Source of the DNA: Mactra quadrangularis | Taxonomy: Eukaryota > Mollusca > Bivalvia > Venerida > Mactridae | Assembly (NCBI GenBank): GCA_025267735.1 | Contig: CM046294.1 | Coordinates: 7,722,001 to 7,786,000 of the forward strand | Reading direction: 5' to 3' | Length of the DNA stretch: 64,000 nucleotides | The notes under the pieces: model-generated | The model's database searches: none | Seen by the model: only the letters and a program-made list of their open reading frames with translations | Told to the model about the DNA's origin: nothing | Shown: positions 33,575 through 45,500 of the stretch, piece by piece | Layout of the letters: each line of letters begins with the position of its first letter | Position numbering within the stretch: the first letter of the stretch is position 1 | Program-made: the position numbers and the translations under genes

Positions 33575-34490
33575 AATTGCATCTCGCTTTGAATCATTCT
33601 ACTTTGAGAATATCTGCGAAACCGTTGTCTAGAACCGACACCTAATAGAAAATAAATCAAAATTACTTCACATTCCTACAACACGAAACATTGTTATGAA
33701 TGCCTGTAGCAAAGTTTGAACAATAAAACAAACTATGAAATAACAAGTAATGTTGTTATACCAGCGTAGGATTCTGTTAAATTTACAACGTGGAATGCAC
33801 GTTTCTCACGTTTATAAAACAGAAATCGCCTAAAAGATGTGTACATAATTTAACTATTGTTAAAGTTAATGTTAACTTAGCAATACGATGCTGTACTTGT
33901 AATTCTATTAACTGCTTTAAGAAAGTTCCATTCGCCTTGAATTATGAATTAATTCGAACAAGTTTTACTTATTATTTAAATAACAATATAATTGTCAACA
34001 TTTTAAATTATTAAAATAATGAAAGTCTTTTAGCAGTTTCTATCATCGTTACATTATTACATCGGTGCCTGTAGTAAAATAGCCATTAAATTGATAAGCA
34101 TGTCTGCATTATTAAATAAAGACTGACTGCTTTGGGGGAGTATGTCTCCATACGTTGTAAACATCGGTGGGTCAAGTTGGACGACGTAAAGAAGGTACTA
34201 CACGCCCTGTAGTTCACAAAATCTTGCAAGCCAATGTTTGGACAATACATGTATTATTAAATATGATAATACGGTCCCATCTCAAATTAATAATGGAAAG
34301 GTTCCAATATAATCTACTAAAATCTGGATACGCACAGGAAATCCTTTATTCAGTTCAGATTGGACATGTTAAATATCGAATAACTATGTAGATTTCAATA
34401 GTTTCTTGACAGTCTAATAATGTATTGCATAGTGTTTAATAAATATCTATATACTATGTAATACATCAAATTTGGTCATATTCAAGTTAG
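33575..34490. other. Intergenic sequence, nothing recognised
   Basis: AT-rich, with short frames only. Confidence 0.35.
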
Positions 34491-34494
34491 ATGC

Positions 34495-34760
34495 ATTAGG
34501 TACCCATCAGGTTAGTTCTGGTGGAGATCGTGGCTTATATACCACCGTAGAGTTTGGTCATAAACTATTTGCTAAGGCCATTTTCTCCGTTCATCTCTGC
34601 AACAAGACGGGCTTTTCTCAGCCACTTGCAAGGGCATGAGCTTAGTACTAGGTTAACAGCTTAGGTCTTGAGATCTAGGCGTGTTCAGAAATCACAAGAA
34701 GGACGACTGCCCGCCGAAATATGACAAAAAAACGTTGTAATAAGGATGAAGAGCACCATT
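34495..34760 (+). repeat. SINE group B, degraded
   Basis: Remnants in order are taccaccgtagagtttggtc, taaggccattttctccgttc, ttagtactaggttaacagct, ttgagatctaggcgtgttca and actgcccgccgaaatatgac. These follow the layout of 26915-27235, but the head is nearly lost. Confidence 0.5.
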
Positions 34761-34994
34761 CATAACATAACAGTTATCCTCAGATTAGGGTTATATTGTA
34801 AGAATGTCAAAATATCTCCAACACCACTTCTATCTAGGCATTCTAAAAGCAGCTCTACATGACAAACTTGTTAGATTTACACGTTGCAATGATCAAATAG
34901 ACATTAAGTTAGAACTGGGTAAAAGCTAGCTTGAAGGCAAGGGAGTACAAGTGCCGTATTATACCTCTGCTACAGTCTCATTAACTTTCTGTGC

Positions 34995-35263
34995 GTGGTC
35001 CAGTCGGGTATGGGGGTTAATTCAAGTGAATGTAATAAAATTTATAATAATAATGATTACACAGTTCACCACAATTCGATAACATTGATTTTCATAGTTA
35101 TCAATTATTGTACAATAATAATACACAAATGTAATAATATTTTATGTAAAATTACAATAACGTTAGTACATGTACTAAAATTAGTAAAAAACATGCAATT
35201 AGTGAACACTCGTTTAACACGAGTTATACAATAAAGATTATGTTCTGTTCTGTTCTATTCTGA
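34995..35263 (+). repeat. Retroelement 3' end with (TGTTC)n tail
   Basis: An AT-rich stretch ends gagttatacaataaagatta followed by tgttctgttctgttctattc. The AATAAA-plus-tail layout is the same as at 3400-3545. A 79-codon frame across it (34995-35234) is compositionally poor and is not called. Confidence 0.45.
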
Positions 35264-36655
35264 AAGGATACAAAAACTTTGGTATTATGATTTAAATTTA
35301 ATTAGAATGTAATAAGCATTAAGTATCATGTCTTAACGTTATTTAACCAATTACATTTAAATGCATGTTATTCAGTAAAAATCACCAATTATTACACAAA
35401 GTACATACATGTATACAAATACTTTGAATAATTAATTACCATAACTTACAATAATTATTGTATTTTAATAACTTTATCCCAGTGTTAAACACTGTTCACT
35501 ATACAATTGTGTCCCTCAATGGACATGAGAGTACACATGATTGTTATTTAGGACGTATACATCGCTGACAGTATTATTTTTGGTACTTCATTTAATTATA
35601 AATAGAAAAAAAAAAGAAAATCGTAATACAATGTAATAACAACAACAACAACAGTAAGGTATGGCCAAGATGAAATGATAAATATATCGTAGAACCATAT
35701 ACAAATTATACTTATTATTTTAATTACGGGGCTATAAAATCTTTATTAGAATTACATGGCAAATTGAGACAGTCTGAGGACTACGTTTTCTGAAAAGAGA
35801 GTATTCCTTTTTCTCGTGGGTATGCTCTCATGAAAAATTGCTTAATGGTTGAATTGAATGGTTCATTAACGATAATTTAACAAGTGTCTGCCTTATTCTT
35901 TATGGTTTCAAATAGTTTAAATCAGTTCTCACGGGTAACACACGAATAGCGCGCGAATTCGACGAATAATTAACGCTGTGTCCAATCAGATACAGATGTG
36001 AACGTCACGTGGCATTTTTGACGCATGCGCAACAGAATTGTTTCCCCCTTAAATCGGAAAACAGATGTTTACTATCAGTTCATTTCATGAGAAATTGTAG
36101 TTGTTCATGTTTTATAATAGACCTCAAAATCTTACTATCGTTCGCTTCTCGCCCTTTTATGTTTTATAGACACGTGCATCGGTTTTGAGCACACCCCAGC
36201 GTTGCATTTTTAAGAAAACTACAAAACTTGTGGGAAAGTTCAGCCTACTGTTAACAATGGTCACATTTCAGATAATATTAGTTTGTTTTTATTGTGTATC
36301 AGTCGAGAAAGACCGTCACTTCAAAGGAATATCACATATTTGAAACATATTCAATGAATTAAATTAGCAAATGGGACTATTTTCACACATTTTAAAAGCT
36401 ACTTAACGTAATTGGGTACTATTTCTTCCCAGATTCCTCCACATAGTCCGTCAATTTATTTAATGAGCAAAGTGTTAAGCTATTTGTTATAAAACTAATG
36501 GGGTGCAGGTAGGAGAATAGACGCTTGGAAAGTATTGTGATTTGAAATGCGTATGTTTTGTTTTAATAACTCAGGATCGTTCTGTATTGCTATTTAGGAA
36601 ACTAACAGGGTTAATGATATTCTAGTTGGATGAAGAGGCAATGGACACAACGTTG
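35264..36655. other. Intergenic sequence; (AAC)n microsatellite
   Basis: Apart from an (aac)5 run at about 35639-35653, nothing was recognised. Confidence 0.35.
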
Positions 36656-36661
36656 TAACGT

Positions 36662-36733
36662 TGTTCACTACTCTCCAGATAAGGAGGAAATAAAGGAATT
36701 CACTACTCTCCAGATAAGGAGGAAATAAAGGAA
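36662..36733 (+). repeat. Exact 36-bp tandem duplication
   Basis: The unit ttcactactctccagataagg…aataaaggaa occurs twice head to tail (36662-36697 and 36698-36733) with no or one difference, so the duplication is recent. Confidence 0.75.
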
Positions 36734-37274
36734 TCTATTTATTGACCGACATTACAATCAAGATGAAGTGTCCAAATACTTATTCTTGACGCATTTCGTT
36801 CAAGAACTGGTCATCAATTAAAATTCATGACTTAATCACTAAATACTTGGATTCCAGAAACTAAAAAATGTATACATGAATCCTGATGAAAGCAAAATGT
36901 CGAAATGTAGTAACTCAATCCATATTTAATATACATTTGTATAGAACGTACATGCTACTGTTGGCGATTTAATTCATGTCAGAAATCTAACATAACATTT
37001 ATGTTTTAGGAGCGATTAACAAACATCTCTGTTTTTTTCTGGAGGAGCGGGGGTCCGAAGACAGATACATTGTACCTTAAAAAATGTGCAGTACAGAAGA
37101 GGTCCAATGCTTGACGGTCGTTTTTTGTTTGTTTGCACGCTAACTCTGGGTTACGATCGGTGTGGAATATTCCTACGCTCCTTACTCCCAACTGTTGTAT
37201 AATGAACAGTTTACCACGACAGATTATAGATGTAGATTACCTTCTTATTGCATGTATTTACTAATGAATATAAA
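36734..37274. other. Intergenic sequence, nothing certain
   Basis: Segment 36780-36920 carries cctgatgaaagcaaaatgtc followed by gaaatgtagtaac. It is reminiscent of phrases near the ends of Penelope-like elements in other animals, but this is too short to call. Confidence 0.3.
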
Positions 37275-37275
37275 T

Positions 37276-37505
37276 AGGAACGGGCTTGGTCGAGTGGTTA
37301 CGACCGTTGGACTGATAATCATTGGATAGCCAGCTCCGCGTTGGTTTGAATCCCATCCAAAACCTACCCTGTTGTTTCCTTGAGCAAGACACTTTATCCT
37401 ACTATTTCAGTACTGGGGGACCAGGAAGCGGACTCGAAAGTGATTAATCTTAGTTGTAAGAACTTGTTTCAAAATCGAGCTAAAATAAATTAGTGTAAAC
37501 TAACT
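37276..37505 (+). repeat. tRNA-headed SINE, group C
   Basis: The head aacgggcttggtcgagtggt, tacgaccgttggactgataa and cgttggtttgaatcccatcc is tRNA-like. The body has ttgagcaagacactttatcc (a V-SINE-like phrase), ggaccaggaagcggactcga and gtaagaacttgtttcaaaat. Other copies lie at 58885-59125 and, headless, at 52985-53105. Confidence 0.7.
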
Positions 37506-37509
37506 AAGT

Positions 37510-38300
37510 ATGTCAGTAGATAATTATTTTTAATAAAACGAAATAATCATGCATATCAATTTTATAGCAAAGATTTATTTTTTAGTTTTTTTTTTAAGAT
37601 TTGCTTAAGCATTAAACTAAATCGCCTTCTGAAAATATGTCCATACGTAACAATTTTAATGTTTATTCGATAATCAAAGGGAAATAACTCAGTCTGTTTA
37701 ATTCTCTTGACTACCAAGAGTTATACATCTTGTTTTCGTCCTCAGAGATATTACGTACAGCGAAACACTAACAGTTATTATAACTGTTTTTTGTACTATG
37801 AAAATTGGCATCTTGATGTTTAAAACAGTACAACAATCAGCATGTTGTTTCATTTGACTGAAAATGTAGCCTACTGATTTTTCCAGGCGTCAAAATAGTG
37901 TCGTCTGTTACCACACAAGTACTTTTTATTTTATTGTAATTTCAGGGTGGTTGACATAAAATGAATTAAACTAAAACTAAATGGTACCATAAGCTCAGCT
38001 GATAGAATTAAAGCACATAATCACAAACGGTATCTTAGTCATGGTAATTTTATATAAAAATATGGCATCAAGTTCATTATTCCAAAAAGTTGTACAGTAA
38101 AAACATTACACTGGATTAAACTGTTAACTGAAGGAATATGAACAGGCATGACTGAACAGTTTTGATAAACTGAAATTCTCTATGATACCTATCACATGGT
38201 TGAGAATTAAATCCTAGCGAACTCAGATCGTGCATTCCTTGAGCAACACAATCAAGATTTACCTGCTGCCCTATTTCAATCACTGATGAATCAAGAAGCT
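37510..38300. other. Intergenic sequence, nothing recognised
   Basis: AT-rich, without a supportable gene or element. Confidence 0.35.
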
Positions 38301-38301
38301 A

Positions 38302-39032
38302 TTGTACGATTATATTGAACTGTCCGATTGCATAATTGCACGGTAATAGCACACTGTATATATTATTTTCCGCGTTCTACATATAGAAAATTGCAGTAAA
38401 AATTACCATGTGTAGGTTAATTTAGTGACGATATCTCATCGAGCTGAATGGTCGGACGGTTGAAGTGCAATGCTGCAAAGCATCTATTTTTAAAAGAAAT
38501 GAGAGTCTGAGGCTAAATACAATGTATGCCAGTTTTTTAAATTTTATTTTTTGTTCTTCGTTTTGTATTTTTTTGTTTTACATCTATTTTATTCAGTAAT
38601 TTGTGGACATAGAAATAAAATATTTCAAAACAAACGTAAAATCACTCAATTTTACTGAGTCGGTTGTGCTACTGTCATCATCACTTAAAAAGATGCCCCA
38701 AAATTTATAACAAAGGGTTCTTCAAGTTTTAAGATGCACGGGGGGGGGGGCAATGTGTTTTAGGCAATCCGCCCATGATTTAAATGAGAAAAAAAGAGAT
38801 AAAAATAAGTTTCTATCGGGATTCGAACCCACGATAAAATGATTTGTAGTCTGACCGTCCCCCCACTCGGCCACACAAACTACGATACGTTTTGTAAATA
38901 AGATATAATACACAAGTGTTATGTGCTGACAATTCCCTCTACGTGAATTACCGAAATTAACCGACTATTAAATATACCGTGTAATGTGACGTTTTAATTT
39001 ATGCAATCGGACAGTTCAATATAATAGTACAA
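38302..39032. mobile_element. 731-bp element with ~33-bp TIRs and an internal tRNA-like segment
   Basis: The left end (38302 on) reads ttgtacgattatattgaact, then gtccgattgcataa. The inverted right end (39032 down) reads ttgtactattatattgaact, then gtccgattgcataa. They differ at one position in about 33, and both are followed by a cacggtata/cacggtaat word. Inside, on the minus strand at about 38810-38885, gtttgtgtggccgagtggg and gtgggttcgaatcccgatag give tRNA-like A and B boxes. No transposase frame exists. A non-autonomous DNA transposon that captured or was invaded by a SINE head is the likeliest reading. Confidence 0.65.
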
Positions 39033-39348
39033 AACCTATCAAAAGAAATGTTTTCTTTCCCACTAGTTGTATTGTCCGTTTTTTCTAAACTGTCAAAACT
39101 TGAATAATTTCACGGTGACTGAATGCATTGTTTTTGTTCTGGCGGCCTAATTTTTAGTAAAAATATCTTGACTAAAACATATCATACGGCATAAGAAGCT
39201 TTACTCGATCATAATACACACTTTCGGAAACTCATGGATGTATTACAACAATAATTTTAATAAACACATTCATCGTGAAATTATTCATGATTTGACAGTT
39301 GAGAAAAAACGAACAATAACTATATCAAATACCAGTAGTTGTACCGTC

Positions 39349-39446
39349 CAACAATTATATCGAGGGTTGCCCACAAGACTGTAGTTACTTGCTCTTGAGC
39401 ATAATGCACTTACTAGTCTTGCGGGCAAACCTCGTTATTATTAGGT
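39349..39446. repeat. Foldback element
   Basis: The left arm attatatcgagggttgccca, then caagact, pairs with the inverted right arm aataataacgaggtttgccc, then gcaagact. The loop is about 40 bp. Confidence 0.6.
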
Positions 39447-39719
39447 CACTTTGGCATGTGCTTGTCAATCAGCATGCATGAGTGTCGTTTTCTAACATTT
39501 AATTAAATGTTTGTTTCATGTGCAAGTTTCAGCTTTCTGATAATGGATAAAGTATCCATATAGGATAAAAAACATGAGACATCTTGATGATGTCGCATAC
39601 TGTTCCATGGTACATATTATTTACTCAGTAGAGAACTTTGTTAAAGCACAACTGAAGTAATATCATTTAGAACATTAAATGGTCATCGTTCACCCAACTG
39701 ACTGGTCACTTTGTTCTAT

Positions 39720-39981
39720 CTCCGTAAACAGATATCCTGTAGAGCGTTGTCGTACAGGAGCTCGAAGATCTCAGTGAAGGGTCACGTTGAGATGACATTT
39801 ATGTCAACCAAAGACCTCTGGACGAGATGCTATATCTATTTGATTGCGAAACTTCTATTTCTAGACCAAGGTTTGCAAGCTAATTTGATAGTAGTATCAT
39901 TCAGTCGGTGATTGGACAGCTCATTTCAAATTGCCCAAGTAGGCGAGCTGAAAATTTTAGATCGGGTTTTTATCAGATTGC
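39720..39981 (-). mobile_element. E1 element, internally deleted copy
   Basis: Compared with 60262-60651 it keeps both ends (tccgtaaacagatatcctgt left; gatcgggtttttatcagatt right) and middle landmarks (ctagaccaaggtttgcaagc, acagctcatttcaaattgcc). It lacks the block around the gtaacaagttacg region. Confidence 0.6.
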
Positions 39982-39984
39982 TTT

Positions 39985-41465
39985 CTGTTCAGAGTAGACA
40001 TTTCGGCTACAATAACGTAATGTAGGTTGCCAACTAGCCATGTCTGACAACCAACCAACTTTTACTTACATAAATCAAATGATACCATTGTACTTATTAA
40101 AAGTATAACTTTTACTATGCACTAGTTAATCAATTGGACTTGCAAAAAACTTGATGTCAAAACCAGTCAAATTGTCACTGCCTAACAGACCACCGTTTAT
40201 GTACCAGCCAGTCAGTATAGTAAAAATACAGTTCCATATAAATGAAATAACCGAGCATTGAAAGTTTAAAAAAACAACATACCCAAGTCTTAATCCAAGA
40301 CAAAAATAAAAATTCACAAGACATAATTGCTTTTAAGCTTTTTTTATTTCCAAATACTGTCCTGCAATCATTATACATGACGTGTTTCAACTGCTGTATT
40401 TTGTCAGTATATGAACTACTAAAGATGTTTTTATTACAAAATTGACAATAAATCATCTTTGAATAGAGAGTATTATGCCGATATATAAATGTACAAGTAT
40501 CAGACTTTATCCTGTTCTATATGTCACAGGCTTAGGGCGAAATGGTTGTTACTCATTATAAAAAGAGTGAGTTATGACCGTTTTGCGGTTAGCCTGCGAT
40601 GTATGTCGTAACACTATAATCACACAAACTCCAAGCATTGAAAGCTTACAGCTCCGATATATAGTACATTAAATACACTACACATTTTCTTGTAGACCAT
40701 AAGTGGAAGGTCACAAGAAAGCACAATAAATTAGGACTATCTCATTTGACCCATAAAGGGGTGTTAAGACAAAATAGGGTAAGTTATAGAACATGGACAC
40801 AGCATGATAAATGTACATTACACAGGTACAGCTTTCAGAATATTTTGTTCATTGACTACTATAAGAGATGGTTACATGTTTTCTTAACACCAAATCTATT
40901 TTTCTTTTATCATTTATATAAAAAAATTCATTAACAATTTTTGTTTTTCATTTTTTTGATTCATGCTTTAATTTTCATTTAGTAAAAAAAAGACCAGTTG
41001 GTCGTGTATTCATAGGTCCCAAAAAAAGCCGCAAAAAAATGTTGCTCTTGGGCAATACATTATTTTTTTCCAGTGTAGGGTTAACTTCCCTATTATTAAA
41101 ATAGATTGGTTTACAATAGATGTGGTGTTAATTCTCTTTTTATTAATCTTTCTCACACACAAAATGGGAAAAGGATATCCTTAAGTACATTTAATGTAAA
41201 TAAAATCATAAGCGGCCGTTTTCAAAGATCTTTGAAAAATTACTCCCCATACGAAGACACAATGTTATCCTTTTTTATAAGTTTGTAACAAGCTGACTTG
41301 TACATTGTGCTTCTAGGTTATTTATGCTGATACACAGGGGAGGTAATTCTCAAGAGATGTAGATATCTTTTTTTGTAAACAAAGTTTTTTGACATGAAGC
41401 ATACAGTTTAAGTCTATGATTGTACTGGGAAGGTTTGCGTTACTGGATGTTTCAATAAATGATGT
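39985..41465. other. Intergenic sequence, nothing recognised
   Basis: AT-rich, with short frames only. The right part approaches the presumed 3' end of the Y-box gene. Confidence 0.35.
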
Positions 41466-41468
41466 AAA

Positions 41469-41474
41469 TTTATT
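41469..41474 (-). terminator. Candidate poly(A) signal for the Y-box gene
   Basis: The minus strand reads AATAAA here, about 1.0 kb past the Y-box stop codon. Nearer ATTAAA words occur at about 42097-42113. Which one is used cannot be told from sequence, so the length of the 3' untranslated region is unknown. Confidence 0.3.
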
Positions 41475-42487
41475 ACCATTACACTTCCAAGTATAATCAA
41501 GACTTCAAATATTGAAAAATGAACACTTACAATAACTTGGCTACGTTTGTTCGGGTAGTTGGCTTACAGAGACACGAAGTATTCAATCATATGACAAGCA
41601 CCGTGTATTCCATGTATAGTAAGCCAAGCTATCAAGTGTTCATTTATCAGACAGACACACTGAAGTACTGGACTAACCATGATTAAAATGTTATTAGCTT
41701 TCAAACATAGCACAATTAGAATTTGTAAGTACACAAAGTGAATCTGTGTCCAGTATTTTAGTGTTAATTTACTGTAATAACCAACATTGTTTAAATGCAT
41801 GATTACTACAATAGATTTTGTGCCCCTGGTACAGACCTTTAAACAAACATTTCTATGTTAAGCAATAACCAATCAATTCTCAAGTATGACTCACCCTCAG
41901 TCTAATGCATGTAACCATGATACAATTGAATTTGAAAATATGGTTTACAGCCAGATCTAATGACTGGGGATACACTTAATTAAAAGTGTAAGTCTATACA
42001 CAGGGGGGGAAACAAAAATAGCTTCACAAGTCGAAGGAAGTGTTTTTGAACTCGACGACTTGAAAAGCGATTTTTGTGTGAATTGAATCACAAAAAATTT
42101 AATTCATTTTTAATCAAATTGATCCGATGTTTACAAAATCAATGTGCAAAGGTCTACAATGTTTACCACAGCTATGAAATAAAAAAAGAAAACATTAAGT
42201 TTAAGAAAAAATGAAGTTAACCATACTAGCCCATCTTGTTCAGAATAGATGTACTTTTAGTTATAGTAATAAAATAACCAAAATTCCAATTATAATCTTG
42301 TTCCAAAGATGAGCAGGTACTTGTTGCTTATTTTTTCCTTAACATAAATTACACATATAATAGTAGAAAATCAAATATTAGTGGCACATGTACAATTAAA
42401 GTCTAATTAAGTTGGTTCCCAGCTGTTACAAAAATTGATCCAGATGGTACCAGGCATTGTACACATGTTGTAGTAAAGGTTCCCGGC

Positions 42488-42562
42488 TTAATCTACATTA
42501 TTTTCTGCACCAGAATCGTTCTGGACATCAGATGATTCGTTCCTGTTGTCTCCACTGTCCTC
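42488..42562 (-). CDS. YBX: Y-box gene terminal coding exon
   Basis: Acceptor tttcag. It encodes [20 protein letters not shown] and NNVD before TAA (42490-42488), an acidic end like that of other Y-box proteins. Confidence 0.92.
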   Translation of the reverse strand, partial: EDSGDNRNESSDVQNDSGAENNVD

Positions 42563-45500
42563 CTGAAACAAGAAAAAACAACAAATGCTTTAAACAATAG
42601 TCAAAAAAACAGTCTCACCTAAAAATTTATAGCACAAGCCCAATCGTTCACATTTTTAGCAATTTATTTAAAATCAAATCTGATATTACCTGCTGACACA
42701 CTGGCCTATTTTGGATTTGGCTACACCATAGTATGATTATGATTAGTTGACCTATGCATTTGTAATATTCACAACACTGTCATTGCAAAGAAAACTGTCC
42801 AATTACAGTCTGGAAATAACACTAAGTACTGGCAAATTAGTTCTCAAAACTCAGTCTAAAGAATGAAATTTGGAAATCTAAATACTATCTAAAATGCTTT
42901 GACTGGATGAAAGTTTTGCATTGATTGGTCATCATAAAGGGTCATCTGAGCATGACCCCGAGTGCAATGTTGGGATATCCCATGACATCAGTCTGTAGGA
43001 TATCTGTTTATGGAGATTGGTTTGCTAATAATTCACAACTATGACAATCCAAAAATTTAAAACTGAAGAAAGTCAAAAGATAAAAAAAATATTTTTATAT
43101 TCAACTCTGGTAGAACACTGAATTTTTAATCTAAAAAATTTATTAATTTTATTAAATTAAAAACTTGAGGTCCAGTGAGACTCGATAGGTAGGGTCTGGT
43201 TGTTCCTAACACAGGAGTGTTTTAAGCCCAATAAAGAAAAGATGACTATTGATAATATACTAACCTTGCGTTTGTAGCCACCCCTTCCACGTCCACGTCC
43301 CCTTCCGCGTCCACGGCCCCGTCCTCTGTACATACCACCAGCTGGGGGTCCATAGTAACCTTGGGGAGCATAACCAAATCCTCCACTCATTGGACCTCCT
43401 CTGTAGAATCTACGATAGAATGGTCTCCTACGGTTTGGTGGGCCCATGGGTCCTATAACAATTAGAACTGACATGAAAATATTGAACACACATTGATTTT
43501 TACCTAAGTTTGTCTAAAGGTGTCATGATGGAAAATTCTGTGAAATAGCTTACAATTCAAACAAGAAATGCAATGTGGAACCCACATTAAAGCCAGATTA
43601 AAAACTTTAACACAAAAATTGCAAAGGGAAATAATCCATAATTAAGGCAGATGGAGTTGTGGTTACTTTCAAATTCTGTTCATCACATGGTATGTTATCA
43701 TTGTATGAAGTTTCATGAAGATCTGACAATAAATGACAGAAATATATGCTAAATTGAAAACTTTAATGCAATTGTTAACGTCACTGGACGCCCGACTGAC
43801 CGACCACCCGTTGAAAAATCCTGCTAAAAATATAAAGCTATTTCAGTAACTGAAAAACACAAGTGACAGATACTGGCAGATAGGAATATACTACACAGAA
43901 AGGACTAAACCCATGTAAGTGTTGGTGGGCGAAAAGAGTAAAAAGATCAGAGTGTTGTATTGACAATCATCCTAACATCTTGTTGGGGAATCCAACACAA
44001 TACACTCATCATTTCTCTAGAAAAGGTGATTTTGATAAACTTACAGAAATCACAAAATTTCAGGGTTTTCAGCAGTTTTAAAAATGATAAAACATAATTT
44101 ATAAATTCTGTGAATAACTTAAAGATCAGAGTGTTCTCTCTCATTCATTCACTCTCATGTTGGGGAATCCAACACATAAAAACACTCATCATTTCTCTAA
44201 ATCAATTAATCCCTGATCTAGACTATAACAATAACTTTAATACAAGACCATTCATATTTTACATATATCCAAGAATAATTTTGAAGTTGATTCCACCCAG
44301 GAAAAAGTAATATCTATTTGCCAATTATCAAGGCAGCCAACAATCTGCTGATACAATGAAGATAAGTTGCCGATGTAACTTGGCAATAATTTACTGAAAT
44401 CTATATCTCAGAATATCTGAATGAACCAACATGGGTTCATAATTTCCAAAAATCCAGAAATTCATTCTTATGTAAATTTAGCAGATAAATCACAGAAAAG
44501 AACCATTTCCCAGGTAAACAAATTATCCCTAATATTAGCACAAGACCTGATAACTTTTACGCAACAAAGGGAGATAACCTACCTCCTTGCATCATCTGGC
44601 CAGGTGGGCCACGGTAAGCTCCCCTGAATCCACCACGAGGATAGTAGTTACGGTAATAAGGACGACGGGGACGTCTTTGTTGTTGGTCATCCCCTTCTTG
44701 TCCCTCTTGATCCTGAAATAAACATCATCATTTAATGCAACATTTAAAACTTTAAAATATAATAATAGCAGCCACTTCAATATTTATCAGTGTATACCGT
44801 TAATTCTTACAATCTAAATAACATAATTTTTGGCATTTACATAGCACCATTAAGAAATCGCAAGGTAAATATTGCTTATATATTGGTACTTTTTAAATTT
44901 TTTTATCAGACATACACTCTTTGAAAATATAACTATCATTTGCTATTTAAGTATAGAAATTATTGAAAATACCAGAAACATGTTTCCCCAATGTTTTTCA
45001 CAATTTTCTCTTCAGAAAAGGCTTGCCACCTTTCCCTTAAATAGACAATATACACTAATGTTCAATGAAGTGTATAATCACAATTTGCTGGATTACAACA
45101 TGTTCAGTGCACTAGATAGTCAAGTTTATCTTATACTTACTCCGTTACCATTGGGACGTCTACGTGGGTACCATTGACGTCTGTAGCGTCTACGGTCAGC
45201 AGCATATTTGCTGCCCTGAACCGGGGTGCCGTTAGGTCCAGTGACATTAGCTGCTTCGTTACCCTGTGAAGGAAGAATAAAACAACACAATTACAATACA
45301 GTACAATATCAACACACACATTTTCATATCAGGGAATAATTGTGACAAGTTAATGTAAGGTCTATTGGCAGTTGAATAAAATTTAACAATAGCATAAGTA
45401 ACAACACAATTTCAAAATAATCAAATTAATAGTAAACAAGTTGCAAGTATGTATACTGCAGAAAAGAGATAGATGAAGAAATATTCTACGGCCATCACCT

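Noticed and set aside
33262..33660. 132-codon minus-strand open frame
   Set aside because: Composition is that of AT-rich noise, with no domain. It overlaps the retroposon-like 3' end read on the other strand.
36780..36920. Penelope-like element end
   Set aside because: Only one short phrase resembles such elements, and no reverse transcriptase or GIY-YIG coding was seen.
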